Shown here: positions 53,231-61,814 of the stretch, piece by piece
How the letters are laid out: the number at the start of each line of letters is the position of its first letter
How positions within the stretch are numbered: position 1 is the stretch's first letter
Assembly: GCF_014280935.1 (NCBI RefSeq)
Contig: NZ_JACLZI010000050.1
Span: 1 to 64,000 of the forward strand
From: Aquibacillus kalidii
GTDB lineage: Bacteria; Bacillota; Bacilli; Bacillales; Amphibacillaceae
Direction: 5' to 3'
DNA length: 64,000 nt
Notes under the pieces: generated by a model
Database searches by the model: none
Told to the model about the DNA's origin: nothing
Seen by the model: only the letters and a program-made list of their open reading frames with translations
Made by a program: the position numbers and the translations under genes

Positions 53231-53455
53231 ATGGCCTATTTAAGAGAAGCAGTTGAAAAGCAAAAAGCATATCTCATTGAACAATTAGTTAATCACGGTC
53301 ATGCAACAAATGATGGTGAGGAACTGTTTAATATGACACTTAGTGAGTTAATAAATGAATATGACCAGTTGTTAGTTACTGTAGAAAAAAGTGACAAGAA
53401 TACAATAAGATTCACACGTTCAATCCAGCTAGCTGATGATCCTCAGATCCATTAA
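53231..53455 (+). CDS. FbpA-like small protein (Fur-regulated basic protein family)
   Basis: 74 residues starting MAYLREAVEKQKAYLIEQLVNHG, then MTLSELINEYDQLL. This is the Fbp/FbpA pattern (B. subtilis FbpA helps the sRNA FsrA in the iron-sparing response). Unlike the basic B. subtilis protein, the C-terminus here is extended (VEKSDKNTIRFTRSIQLADDPQIH) and overall charge is near neutral or acidic. A paralogue is at 62343. No clear Fur box is seen upstream. ATG with AAAGGAAG. Confidence 0.72.
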   Translation: MAYLREAVEKQKAYLIEQLVNHGHATNDGEELFNMTLSELINEYDQLLVTVEKSDKNTIRFTRSIQLADDPQIH

Positions 53456-53465
53456 CAATGGGTAA

Positions 53466-53490
53466 GAAAAATAGGATGCATCCCGCATCC
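53466..53490 (-). terminator. Terminator of the aldehyde dehydrogenase cluster
   Basis: On the minus strand GGATGC and GCATCC pair around GGGAT, followed by TATTTTTC. Weak stem; also after the FbpA-like gene. Confidence 0.6.
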
Positions 53491-53501
53491 GTTAAACCTG
53501 A

Positions 53502-54953
53502 CTACAAAAGGGGTTGTTTTAAGCGAAAACTAACTACCTTCTCTTCTGACATGGCTTTAATAGAGGAACGTACCCCTTCTCGACCTAGCCCTGATCCTTT
53601 TACACCACCGAATGGCATCTCATCAATTCGGTAATCACTACTATCGTTAACCATAACTCCACCTACATGAAGATATTTAATGGCATAGTAGGCCTTGTTA
53701 ATATCCGAAGTAAATATTCCTGCCTGCAACCCATAATTAACATCATTTGATTTTTCTACTGCTTCATATACATTTTCCACAGGATAAATCAAAACAACAG
53801 GACCAAATATTTCTTCCTGAGCAATTGTAGCTGTATTGGGTACGTCTGTTAGAACGGTTGGATGAATATAAGACCCAGTCCTTTTACCACCACAACACAC
53901 ATTAGCCCCTTCGGAAACAGCTTCATCAATCCAGGCTTCTACCCGTTTAGCCTCTTTTTCATTAATTAGCGGGCCCATGTCCGTCGAATCGTCCAGTTTA
54001 TCTCCTACATTTAGTAGGTTGGCTGTTTGAATGAAATTTTCTAGAAATATGGGATAACACGCTTTTTCAACATAGATTCGCTGGACACCAATACAATTTT
54101 GGCCTACTGCTGAGAATGACCCTGACACACAGGATTGAACGGCATCTTCCAGGCAAGCATCGTTTAGTACGATAACAGGAGAATTGGAGCCAAGTTCCAT
54201 ACTTATTTTTTTCAAACCAGCTAGTTTAGCAATTCTTTCTCCTGCCTCTAAACCGCCAGTAAAAGAGACCATTTTAATAGATGGATGTGTCACTAAGGTT
54301 TCCCCAATTTCTCGACCTGATCCTGTAATAATGGATAGAAGCCCAGCTGGTAATCCAGATTCCATGAACGCTTCTCCTAATAACAATGCACTAAGAGGTG
54401 TAGCAGAAGCTGGTTTTACAATGACTGCATTTCCGGAAGCTATTGCTGGCCCTACTTTATGCGCAACAAGGTTTAAAGGATCGTTAAACGGTGTAATGGC
54501 ACCGACCACACCTATTGGAAATCGGTAGCTATACCCCACTTTATTTTCACTTCCAGGGCTTTGGTCAAAATTAATCGTTCTCCCATCGAGTCTTCTTGCT
54601 TCCTCCGCACTAATTTGAATAGTTTGAATCGCTCGGTCCACTTCGCATCTAGCTTCCTGAATGGTTTTACTACCTTCTAATGCAATAGTCCTTGCATAGC
54701 GATCTTTCTGATCAGTTATATATCTAGCAGTTTGTGTTAATACACGAATCCTTTCATGCGTTGGCCATGACAGCGCACCTTCATATGCTTCCTGTGCCTT
54801 CTCAATCGCCAATAACATATCCACTTTTGATGCTTTCGGTACTCGAGCAATAAGCTTATTATCCTGTGGATTCAGAACATCAAATGACTTCTCTGCGTCA
54901 ATCCACTGTCCAGCTAGTAACATTTTTTCATCCTTCACTTGAATTTGCATCAT
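53502..54953 (-). CDS. Aldehyde dehydrogenase, DoeC-like candidate
   Basis: About 483 residues of the NAD(P)-dependent ALDH family: PFNDPLNLVAHKVGPAIASGNAVIVKPASATP (about 137-168), FTGGLEAGERIA, general base Glu in SMELGSNSPVIV (about 250) and nucleophile Cys in AVGQNCIGVQRIY (about 285). Last gene of the catabolic cluster, 15 bp after the homoserine dehydrogenase gene. In that context its likely substrate is aspartate semialdehyde, oxidised to aspartate as by DoeC (inference); lactaldehyde or glyceraldehyde-3-phosphate dehydrogenase homologues look alike. ATG 54953 has GGGGGAG at proper distance; the first ATG in the frame touches that site. Confidence 0.85.
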   Translation of the reverse strand: MMQIQVKDEKMLLAGQWIDAEKSFDVLNPQDNKLIARVPKASKVDMLLAIEKAQEAYEGALSWPTHERIRVLTQTARYITDQKDRYARTIALEGSKTIQEARCEVDRAIQTIQISAEEARRLDGRTINFDQSPGSENKVGYSYRFPIGVVGAITPFNDPLNLVAHKVGPAIASGNAVIVKPASATPLSALLLGEAFMESGLPAGLLSIITGSGREIGETLVTHPSIKMVSFTGGLEAGERIAKLAGLKKISMELGSNSPVIVLNDACLEDAVQSCVSGSFSAVGQNCIGVQRIYVEKACYPIFLENFIQTANLLNVGDKLDDSTDMGPLINEKEAKRVEAWIDEAVSEGANVCCGGKRTGSYIHPTVLTDVPNTATIAQEEIFGPVVLIYPVENVYEAVEKSNDVNYGLQAGIFTSDINKAYYAIKYLHVGGVMVNDSSDYRIDEMPFGGVKGSGLGREGVRSSIKAMSEEKVVSFRLKQPLL

Positions 54954-54974
54954 GACCATCTCCCCCTTAGCTGT

Positions 54975-56021
54975 TTAAACTCTAACCTTTTCCTGATGGT
55001 AATGGATGAGATCCATCAATAAAGCATACCCCGTTTCTACTAATCCAGCTCCAGCACCTGTTAGTAAAATAGGCCCCGCCAAGTCACATTTATACATAAT
55101 GGCATTTGTAGGACCAGAAACGGCTGCTAACGGATCACTACTGTCTAACAATTCCGGTTTCACCGTTGCATTCACTTCTCCATTCTTTTTCGTTATTCTT
55201 GCCAATAATTTCCACCTTTTGTTATCCTGTTTTGCCTGTTGGACCATTTCCCCTGTTATATTGCTAATCCCATTACACAAGATGTTTTTAGGGTGAATGG
55301 GCGTTTCCATTAAATAGTGTGATAGAATCGCCGCTTTATATCTTGCATCATATCCTTCTACATCACTTGTCGGATCAGCTTCAGCATATCCTAAATTCTG
55401 TGCCTTTTGTAATGCATCTTCATAGGTAAAGCCTTGCTCCATTTCCGATAAAATATAATTTGTTGTGCCGTTAAGAATTCCTCTTATCTCCTTTATTTCA
55501 TTTCCAGCCAATGCTGTAATTGGCATCCTTAGTGCAGGGGTACCACTCATCACTGTACCTTCGAACCCCCAATACACATCATTTTCTTTTGCAATTTCTA
55601 ACAGTTCTTCATATGCTAGAGCAACTGGCCCTTTGTTTGTTGTAACCACGCTTTTCTTATTTTGAAACGCTGTCTTTATATGATCGATGGCTGGCTGGCC
55701 TGTTTCCACATCTGTAAACGTTACTTCAACAATCATATCTGCATTGGTATTACGGATTGTTTCGATGCTATCTAACCCTTTAATAAGCCCAGATTGATCA
55801 GGATATGTGTCCACTCGATTCGTCTGATGAACTACGTTTAATAGTTGTTGTATATCTAATCCATCCGGATGATAGATTGCACCTTTCATCATATCGGTAA
55901 CAGCTACCACTTTGATATCCAATCCATGTTCCCCCGACAATCTATCCTTTTGCTTAAAAAGCATATCAGCTAACGCCTGACCTACCCCTCCAAATCCTAT
56001 AAAAGCAATGTTCAGTGTCAC
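54975..56021 (-). CDS. ACT-less homoserine dehydrogenase
   Basis: 348 residues. Rossmann start IAFIGFGGVGQALADML, then VVTTNKGPVALAYEELLEIAKENDVYWGFEGTVMSGTPALRMP (about 125-167), NGTTNYILSEM and AEADPTSDVEGYDARYKAAILSHYL (about 213-237), which hold the catalytic Lys and Asp/Glu. The C-terminal ACT regulatory domain of biosynthetic Hom (about 430 residues) is absent, so threonine feedback is not expected. Starts at GTG; the GTGA overlaps the M20 gene stop by 4 bases. Placed between a deacetylase and an ALDH, it probably works in catabolism, linking homoserine and aspartate semialdehyde. Confidence 0.88.
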   Translation of the reverse strand: MTLNIAFIGFGGVGQALADMLFKQKDRLSGEHGLDIKVVAVTDMMKGAIYHPDGLDIQQLLNVVHQTNRVDTYPDQSGLIKGLDSIETIRNTNADMIVEVTFTDVETGQPAIDHIKTAFQNKKSVVTTNKGPVALAYEELLEIAKENDVYWGFEGTVMSGTPALRMPITALAGNEIKEIRGILNGTTNYILSEMEQGFTYEDALQKAQNLGYAEADPTSDVEGYDARYKAAILSHYLMETPIHPKNILCNGISNITGEMVQQAKQDNKRWKLLARITKKNGEVNATVKPELLDSSDPLAAVSGPTNAIMYKCDLAGPILLTGAGAGLVETGYALLMDLIHYHQEKVRV

Positions 56022-57241
56022 CTATATCCACCTCCATCTAAATAATTATCACCCAAGAGCTTTTGAGTACACGCAGTTAATATTGATACACCTATCGGAA
56101 GAGCATCCTCATTAATCATAAAGTCTGAAGCATGTAAACTCCCTTTATCGCCAACTTCTCTTGCACAGCCTAGAAAAAACATGGCCCCAGGGAATTTCTT
56201 TGTGATATGACCAAAGTCTTCTCCTCCCATGCCAAAAGCTTCCTCATAAATTGACATAGAAGGGTAAAGCGACTGAGCTGTTTTTCTAATTATCCCTGTT
56301 AGGAACGGATCGTTATTTAAGGCGGGTTCTCCATGCTCAATATCTAATATAAATTCACCACCCAATGATTCGACGATTGAAGCGATATTTTCTAATTCTT
56401 CCATAAGTTGTTTTCGAACACCCGTTGTGTAGGAGCGCAATGTTCCTTTTATTTGAACCACTTCCGGTATAACGTTAGCTGTATTTCCTCCATGAATTTC
56501 ACCGACACTAATCACACCAACTTCTAATGGGTTTACCTTCCTACTAATAAGACCATAAATCCCTTGTAGAATAAAACTCGCCATCCAAATCGGATCCTTA
56601 CTTTGATGTGGGTACCCACCATGGCCACCTTTACCTTTGATCTGAAGGGAAAAATTATCAATATTCGCCATACTAGGACCTTTATTAATTTGAATATCTC
56701 CTGTATTTCGCCAAGGGCAAACATGAAGGGCCAACGCCACATTCAAATCATCTATCACCCCGGCTTTCAAAAAATACGGGGCACCTGTTAACCCATATGC
56801 ATCAGCACTTTCCTCAGCAGGTTGGAAAATGAGCTTTACGGTTCCAGTTAATTTACCTTTTTTGTAATCCTCTGCTAATAGCTTTGCAACACCAAGCAAT
56901 ATAGCCATATGTGCATCATGTCCACAAGCATGCATGACGCCATCATTATTAGATGAAAATGCTGCATTGGTTTGCTCCATAATAGGAAGGGCGTCCATAT
57001 CTGCCCGTAGCCCAATAACTGGTCCGTCTCCACTTGATAAAGTTGCCACTATTCCATTACCTGCAATTCCTGTCTGTAACGTAAATACACCCATTGATTG
57101 TAAAATTTCAACAATATATTCCGCCGTTTCTTTTTCATGAAAACTCAATTCCGGATTTCCATGGAAATGGCGACGCCACTCCACCAGTTGGGCCCTAATC
57201 GCTTCTGATCTTATTTCGACATGTGACCGATCTTTCTGCAA
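56018..57241 (-). CDS. M20 family amidohydrolase (N-acyl amino-acid deacylase type)
   Basis: 407 residues of the M20D/hippurate-hydrolase branch: metal ligands in MHACGHDAHMAI (about 101-112), IFQPAEESADA (about 135) and GMGGEDFGH (about 356), with a dimerisation domain between (GKGGHGGYPHQ). Cleaves N-acyl groups from amino acids; in this cluster N-acetyl-diaminobutyrate is a reasonable candidate (inference). It starts at a TTG with GGGAGG upstream; no in-frame ATG lies near. Translationally coupled to the homoserine dehydrogenase gene. Confidence 0.9.
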   Translation of the reverse strand: MQKDRSHVEIRSEAIRAQLVEWRRHFHGNPELSFHEKETAEYIVEILQSMGVFTLQTGIAGNGIVATLSSGDGPVIGLRADMDALPIMEQTNAAFSSNNDGVMHACGHDAHMAILLGVAKLLAEDYKKGKLTGTVKLIFQPAEESADAYGLTGAPYFLKAGVIDDLNVALALHVCPWRNTGDIQINKGPSMANIDNFSLQIKGKGGHGGYPHQSKDPIWMASFILQGIYGLISRKVNPLEVGVISVGEIHGGNTANVIPEVVQIKGTLRSYTTGVRKQLMEELENIASIVESLGGEFILDIEHGEPALNNDPFLTGIIRKTAQSLYPSMSIYEEAFGMGGEDFGHITKKFPGAMFFLGCAREVGDKGSLHASDFMINEDALPIGVSILTACTQKLLGDNYLDGGGYR

Positions 57242-57288
57242 GGGGGTAACCTCCCATCTTCAACAATATAAATGGACTGTCTAGTAAG

Positions 57289-58485
57289 TTATTTGCTAAA
57301 AACATGTTCAGGAAGGGATTGAAAGGCCTGTTCCAAGTCCATTATTAGATCATCAATATCTTCAATACCAGCAGAATAACGAATTAACCCTTCTGGTATC
57401 CCCATTGCCGCCCTTTCCTCTGGCGTACATTCCACGTGACTAGTCGTTCGGGAAGGACCTACCACTGTTTCTACTGATCCCAAGTTGGCTGCACGGTTCG
57501 CAAATTTTAGTTTTGGTAATAAATGACGCACGGTGTCTACTCCACCTTTGACGGAGAAGCTAAGCATGCCTCCAAAGTTCTCCATCTGCTTCTTGGCAAT
57601 ATCATGGCCTGGGTGATCCTCTAGACCTGGATAGAAAACAGATTCTACTACATTAACTGTCTGTAAATAGCGGGCAATCTGAATCGCGTTCTCACATTGC
57701 TTATCTACCCGAAGTTTTAAAGTTTTCATACCTCTGATTAACAAATAAGCCGCCATTGGGTCAAGAGTAGCACCATTGATTTCACGATAATGGTAAATGG
57801 CATCTACTAACTCTTTTCGACCACAAACTGCTCCTCCAAGTGCATCTGCATGACCCCCAAGAAATTTAGTTGCACTGTGAACGACTAAATCTGCTCCTAA
57901 TTCGAGTGGTTTCTGATTAATAGGGGTCGCAAATGTGTTATCAACTATAACGATGGCACCAACTTCTTTTCCCGCCTTAGCCATCCTTTCTATGTTGGTT
58001 AGCTTTACGGTCGGATTTGTCGGGCTTTCTAGATACAATACCTTACAACCTTTTGCAACTTCTCGTTCTATTGCCTCGTGATCTCCTGTCTCACATAATT
58101 CAACTTCAACATTTTGTTTAGGAAGGAACTCAGTAAAAATCTTATTCGTCCCACCATACGTGTCTTTTATCGAAACAATTCGATCACCAGGAAACAGTAA
58201 AGTACCAAGTGTATTACTGATAGCAGCCATTCCAGTCGAAAAGCTTGTTGCCGCTTCTGCATCCTCCAATATTCTTATTTTCTCCTCGAAAGCTTGAACA
58301 GTTGGATTAGTGTTACGCCCATAAATATGACCAGTTTTATTACCAACAGCAACGTCGTACCATTCATCCATGTCATCATAACCAAAAGACACACTGTGTA
58401 CTACCGGTACTTGCGTTGCTCCAAAAGCTAAAGAGTCTTTTTCTCCTGCCCATAAAGCACGAGTTGCCATACCTTGTTTGTTCAT
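57289..58485 (-). CDS. Cystathionine gamma-synthase family PLP enzyme
   Basis: 398 residues, Cys/Met-metabolism PLP family. YGRNTNPTVQAFEEKI (about 54-69), STGMAAISNTL, VDNTFATPINQKPLELGADLVVHSATKFLGGHADALGG with the Schiff-base Lys (about 208), and SVETVVGPSRTTSH. The N-terminus TRALWAGEKDSLAFGATQVPVVHSVSFGY belongs to a distinct subgroup I recall from halophilic proteobacteria. The Cys of methionine gamma-lyase is replaced by Gly (DTYGGT). Probably a gamma-elimination or replacement enzyme; exact substrate open. Lies between the DoeA-like and M20 genes. Confidence 0.88.
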   Translation of the reverse strand: MNKQGMATRALWAGEKDSLAFGATQVPVVHSVSFGYDDMDEWYDVAVGNKTGHIYGRNTNPTVQAFEEKIRILEDAEAATSFSTGMAAISNTLGTLLFPGDRIVSIKDTYGGTNKIFTEFLPKQNVEVELCETGDHEAIEREVAKGCKVLYLESPTNPTVKLTNIERMAKAGKEVGAIVIVDNTFATPINQKPLELGADLVVHSATKFLGGHADALGGAVCGRKELVDAIYHYREINGATLDPMAAYLLIRGMKTLKLRVDKQCENAIQIARYLQTVNVVESVFYPGLEDHPGHDIAKKQMENFGGMLSFSVKGGVDTVRHLLPKLKFANRAANLGSVETVVGPSRTTSHVECTPEERAAMGIPEGLIRYSAGIEDIDDLIMDLEQAFQSLPEHVFSK

Positions 58486-58530
58486 TTTTACTCCTCCTCA
58501 AGGAAAGTGAAGTTATCAATTAATAGTTAG

Positions 58531-59739
58531 CTAGCTGATTTTACCGTCCTGTTCATTTAAGCTAAAAGGGTCTTGAACGATCAACTTGCTCGGGAACTTT
58601 GTAAATGACTCACAACCAGATTCGGTAACACGGAAGGACTCACTAATTTCGATACCATAGTTCTCAAACCATAGTGCAGGAATTAAGTGAAAGGTCATGT
58701 TGGGCTGAAGGACAGTTGGATCACCCTTTCTAATACTCGCTGTATGTTCTCCCCAATCAGGCGGATAATTTAATCCAACCGAGTAACCTAATCTGGCCTC
58801 CTTTTCTATACCGTGTTGTTTAATACTTTTCTGCCAAATCCCTTCTATTTCTCCACAGGTCATCCCCGGCTTAATAGATTCTAATACTTTCGTTAACCCT
58901 TCTATTACAATTGGCGTTATGTTTTGTAACTCCTTTGATGGTTGCCCTATCGATACCGTTCTAGCCAGTGGCACATGATATCGCTTATAACATCCTGCTA
59001 ATTCAACAACTACAGACTCCCCTTGTTCATATGTTCGATCAGTCCATGTAAGGTGTGGTGCAGATGTGTTTTCACCAGAAGGTAGCAGCGGTACTATGGC
59101 AGGGTAATCACCACCATAGTTTTCCGTTCCACTAATTAGTTCACGATAGATAGTTGCAGCCGCATCACACTCCCGTAAATTGGGTTTCATTGTTTTTACA
59201 CCAACAGCCATTGCCTGATCCGCTATTTTTGCGGCACGTTTCATATACTCTATTTCTTGTTCAGATTTAATGATCCGCACGTAGTTGACAAGTAAATCTG
59301 CATCTTTAAATGTTGCATCAGGAAGGTTTTGCTGCAACATATAGTAGGCTTTTGCTGAAAAATAATAGTTATCCATTTCCACTCCAATATGCCGATTACC
59401 TTGCCCTATTTGTTTGAGGATGTCAGCAATGAATACCATTGGGTGATAATGGCTTGATTGCACATAATAATCGGGATATGCAATTATATTTTCATCATAA
59501 ATCCACGTTGTAGCCTTTGCCCCGTGTGCATCCTGATACCTGCCAACCCATAGCGGTTGAGGCTCATCAATGATAATCACTAACATTTGATGCACATAGA
59601 AAGACCAGGCATCATAGCCGGACAAATAATTCATGTTTGCAGGGTCCGTTATTAGCAAGACCTCAATCCCTCTTTCAGACATTCTTTCTTTTGTCTTACA
59701 TAAACGGTTTTGATATTCTACAATATCAAATGGAAGCAT
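58531..59739 (-). CDS. DoeA/EutD-like M24-fold hydrolase (ectoine hydrolase candidate)
   Basis: 402 residues: creatinase N-domain (about 8-150) and M24 pita-bread domain (about 165-385). The usual metal ligands are not conserved: where aminopeptidase P has D-x-G, this has VVVELAGCYKRYHVPLARTV (Glu246, His255 region), and it ends with ARLGYSVGLNYPPDWGEHTASIRKGD and LQPNMTFHLIPALW. That pattern is what I remember of EutD/DoeA, metal-independent enzymes that open the ring of ectoine to N-acetyl-diaminobutyrate. First gene of the five-gene cluster, 260 bp downstream of a PucR-type regulator gene. A creatinase-like or other N-acyl substrate cannot be excluded. Confidence 0.75.
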   Translation of the reverse strand: MLPFDIVEYQNRLCKTKERMSERGIEVLLITDPANMNYLSGYDAWSFYVHQMLVIIIDEPQPLWVGRYQDAHGAKATTWIYDENIIAYPDYYVQSSHYHPMVFIADILKQIGQGNRHIGVEMDNYYFSAKAYYMLQQNLPDATFKDADLLVNYVRIIKSEQEIEYMKRAAKIADQAMAVGVKTMKPNLRECDAAATIYRELISGTENYGGDYPAIVPLLPSGENTSAPHLTWTDRTYEQGESVVVELAGCYKRYHVPLARTVSIGQPSKELQNITPIVIEGLTKVLESIKPGMTCGEIEGIWQKSIKQHGIEKEARLGYSVGLNYPPDWGEHTASIRKGDPTVLQPNMTFHLIPALWFENYGIEISESFRVTESGCESFTKFPSKLIVQDPFSLNEQDGKIS

Positions 59740-59821
59740 CAGCTTTCCCCCTCTCCTAAATGACGGAATTTTTCGTTAATTCATACTACTATCCTATTAA
59801 GAATAAAGTCTTTACGTAATG

Positions 59822-59857
59822 TTCAAACTGTATGATTTTAATAAATTCAAACTATAC
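59822..59857. promoter_or_regulatory. Direct repeats upstream of the DoeA-like gene, candidate PucR-type site
   Basis: TTCAAACTGTAT (59822-59833) and TTCAAACTATAC (59846-59857) are near-identical direct repeats 24 bp apart, about 85-120 bp upstream of the cluster start. On the minus strand TTGAAC in the first copy could also be a -35 element. They suit binding by the adjacent PucR-type activator. Confidence 0.5.
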
Positions 59858-59963
59858 AATCTAAGCATAATCTTCGTGGGCTTCTTTGCTTTCATATATC
59901 AAGACAGCAAAGTATAGTCTTCCTTTTACTTATTAACATGGAGAAATATTCTCTTAAGCAACC

Positions 59964-59996
59964 AAAAAAAGCTTAGAGTTTTAAACCCTAAGCTTA
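59964..59996 (-). terminator. Terminator of the pucR-type gene
   Basis: On the minus strand TAAGCTTAGGGTTTAA, then CTCTAAGCTT, followed by TTTTTGG. It isolates the regulator from the cluster it precedes. Confidence 0.9.
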
Positions 59997-59999
59997 CAT

Positions 60000-61673
60000 T
60001 TATTCGATCCTATTTAACTGACTTAACCTAACACATAACTCTAGTAAAAAATAATCGTCTGAATGATTTAGTAGTAAGTTCGTTAGCTTTTCAATGTTTC
60101 TTAGACGATATAATAAAGATTGACGGTGCAAATTTAACGCCCTTGCTGTCTGGCTCACATTACCTTTGTACTTATTATAGACTATGAATGTATAAATCAA
60201 ATCTGTTTGCCTTTTATCGTCATACTCTATGAGAGGCCTTAGTGTTTCCTTAACAATTTCTTGTATGTTATCTTCACTTGATATGGCCATTAGTAAGCGA
60301 TTTATTTTAGTGTTTTCAAAAAATGTTCTTTCTCCTATTTCATGTTGTTGAAGGCCAATTTGTAATGCAGTCTTTGCTTCCTGATAACTTTCAAAAAAGG
60401 GGAATTCCCCATCTTTTTGTAAAGCAACTCCCCAAGACAGTTCCATGTCGGCAAGTAACGCATTTAGACGTCTTTCCATTGTGTCTAAAAACTGGTGACA
60501 GGTTTCAACATAGGACTCCTCTTCAACCTCCAAAAAAATAATTACCATCCCATCCTCGAAGGTTGTCATTGTTTTTCTATCAAATAGTTCACCTGCATAA
60601 TTTATTTCCTTCTGGATGTAGTAGTTCCAGCTTTTCAAAGACGAGGAATCAGGGTTATCCTTTTCCATAAGATTTGTAGATTCTTTATACTTTATATCAC
60701 CCATAATACATGCATACAAGCAACCTAAGTCATACCCCAATAACCTTGCTTTCGAAAACGATTGATCATCTAGCCTCGTTTGATATTTCGCTAAATTGAG
60801 CACGAAATTATCCTTTAATTTTATTTCAGTAAGCTCAATCGCATTTTCCTTCACAAAATATAAGGCACAGGCCGTTAAAGCATGCTCTAATCCGTTCATC
60901 ACTAACCATGTTAAAAGATTCCTATTACTAGGTTGAAAGATTAAGTAGCCTTGAATTTTATGATTATTTATTATTGGTAATTGGAATACCGTCGTTTTAT
61001 CTAGTTCATATTCTTCAATATGGTAATATAATGGGTGTTCGATGAATGTTATTTCAGATGGAGGAATTTTGTAAAGGTTAGTATCTAGAAGCGAACTATA
61101 ATTTTGTATAATGTCTTTTTTTATATTTTGGTTGGCTCTGATGACTCGGTTAGAGTCCGTTATTGCTAGAGGAATACGTATATTTCTATAAAATGTTTGA
61201 GCTATCTCTTGTAGACCTTTATCTTGGAGAACACAGTTGATTAATTGTTGCCTTAGTTTATCTGATTTTTTTCTTTCATCATAACGATCAATTGTTATTT
61301 GATGCATCACGCTTTGCATTACGTCACCAAAACGAATTTCCCAAGGAATATCTACGACAATCAATTCATTTGTATTTGCGATCTGTATAATTCGGTCAGG
61401 AATATTAAAAATGTACCTACCTGTAGCAACAGCTAGAACCGATGCCCCTGAACGAATAATGTCATTTACAAACTGCTCAAATAGTTTTGGTTCCTTTTCA
61501 CAGCCAATACCAGTAGTCAAAACAAACTCATTTTTTCGAACAAAGTTCTCTACTGGTGTTTCAATAACTGAAATCCATTCAACTGTTTTATCTGATAAAA
61601 TACTATTACTGGTTTTGACTTTGGAAGTTTTTAAAATCGGTAAGTCAATCACATCTTGTGCAGTTAACCCCAT
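60000..61673 (-). CDS. PucR family transcriptional regulator
   Basis: 557 residues from ATG 61673 (GAGGTGA five bases upstream; the longer frame adds six residues). N-terminal PucR sensory domain (about 5-125: LTAQDVIDLPILKTSKV, FVLTTGIG), a GAF-like or CdaR-type middle, and a C-terminal HTH_30 helix-turn-helix (about 505-550: NKYKGNVSQTARALNLHRQSLLYRLRNIEKL). Regulators of this type activate purine or amino-acid degradation genes in response to a metabolite. Same strand as, and upstream of, the DoeA-like cluster; the most likely target. Confidence 0.9.
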   Translation of the reverse strand: MGLTAQDVIDLPILKTSKVKTSNSILSDKTVEWISVIETPVENFVRKNEFVLTTGIGCEKEPKLFEQFVNDIIRSGASVLAVATGRYIFNIPDRIIQIANTNELIVVDIPWEIRFGDVMQSVMHQITIDRYDERKKSDKLRQQLINCVLQDKGLQEIAQTFYRNIRIPLAITDSNRVIRANQNIKKDIIQNYSSLLDTNLYKIPPSEITFIEHPLYYHIEEYELDKTTVFQLPIINNHKIQGYLIFQPSNRNLLTWLVMNGLEHALTACALYFVKENAIELTEIKLKDNFVLNLAKYQTRLDDQSFSKARLLGYDLGCLYACIMGDIKYKESTNLMEKDNPDSSSLKSWNYYIQKEINYAGELFDRKTMTTFEDGMVIIFLEVEEESYVETCHQFLDTMERRLNALLADMELSWGVALQKDGEFPFFESYQEAKTALQIGLQQHEIGERTFFENTKINRLLMAISSEDNIQEIVKETLRPLIEYDDKRQTDLIYTFIVYNKYKGNVSQTARALNLHRQSLLYRLRNIEKLTNLLLNHSDDYFLLELCVRLSQLNRIE

Positions 61674-61814
61674 AAGTCTCACCTCGCACATAGGTTAAAA
61701 AAAAGAAACAACCATCAGCGGATTTATCAGTCATAACCAACGACAGCAAGAAATCACCTGTTATGTCATTATATGCTAGATACATAGGTTTATATCTATA
61801 TAGCTAAACTTTTT

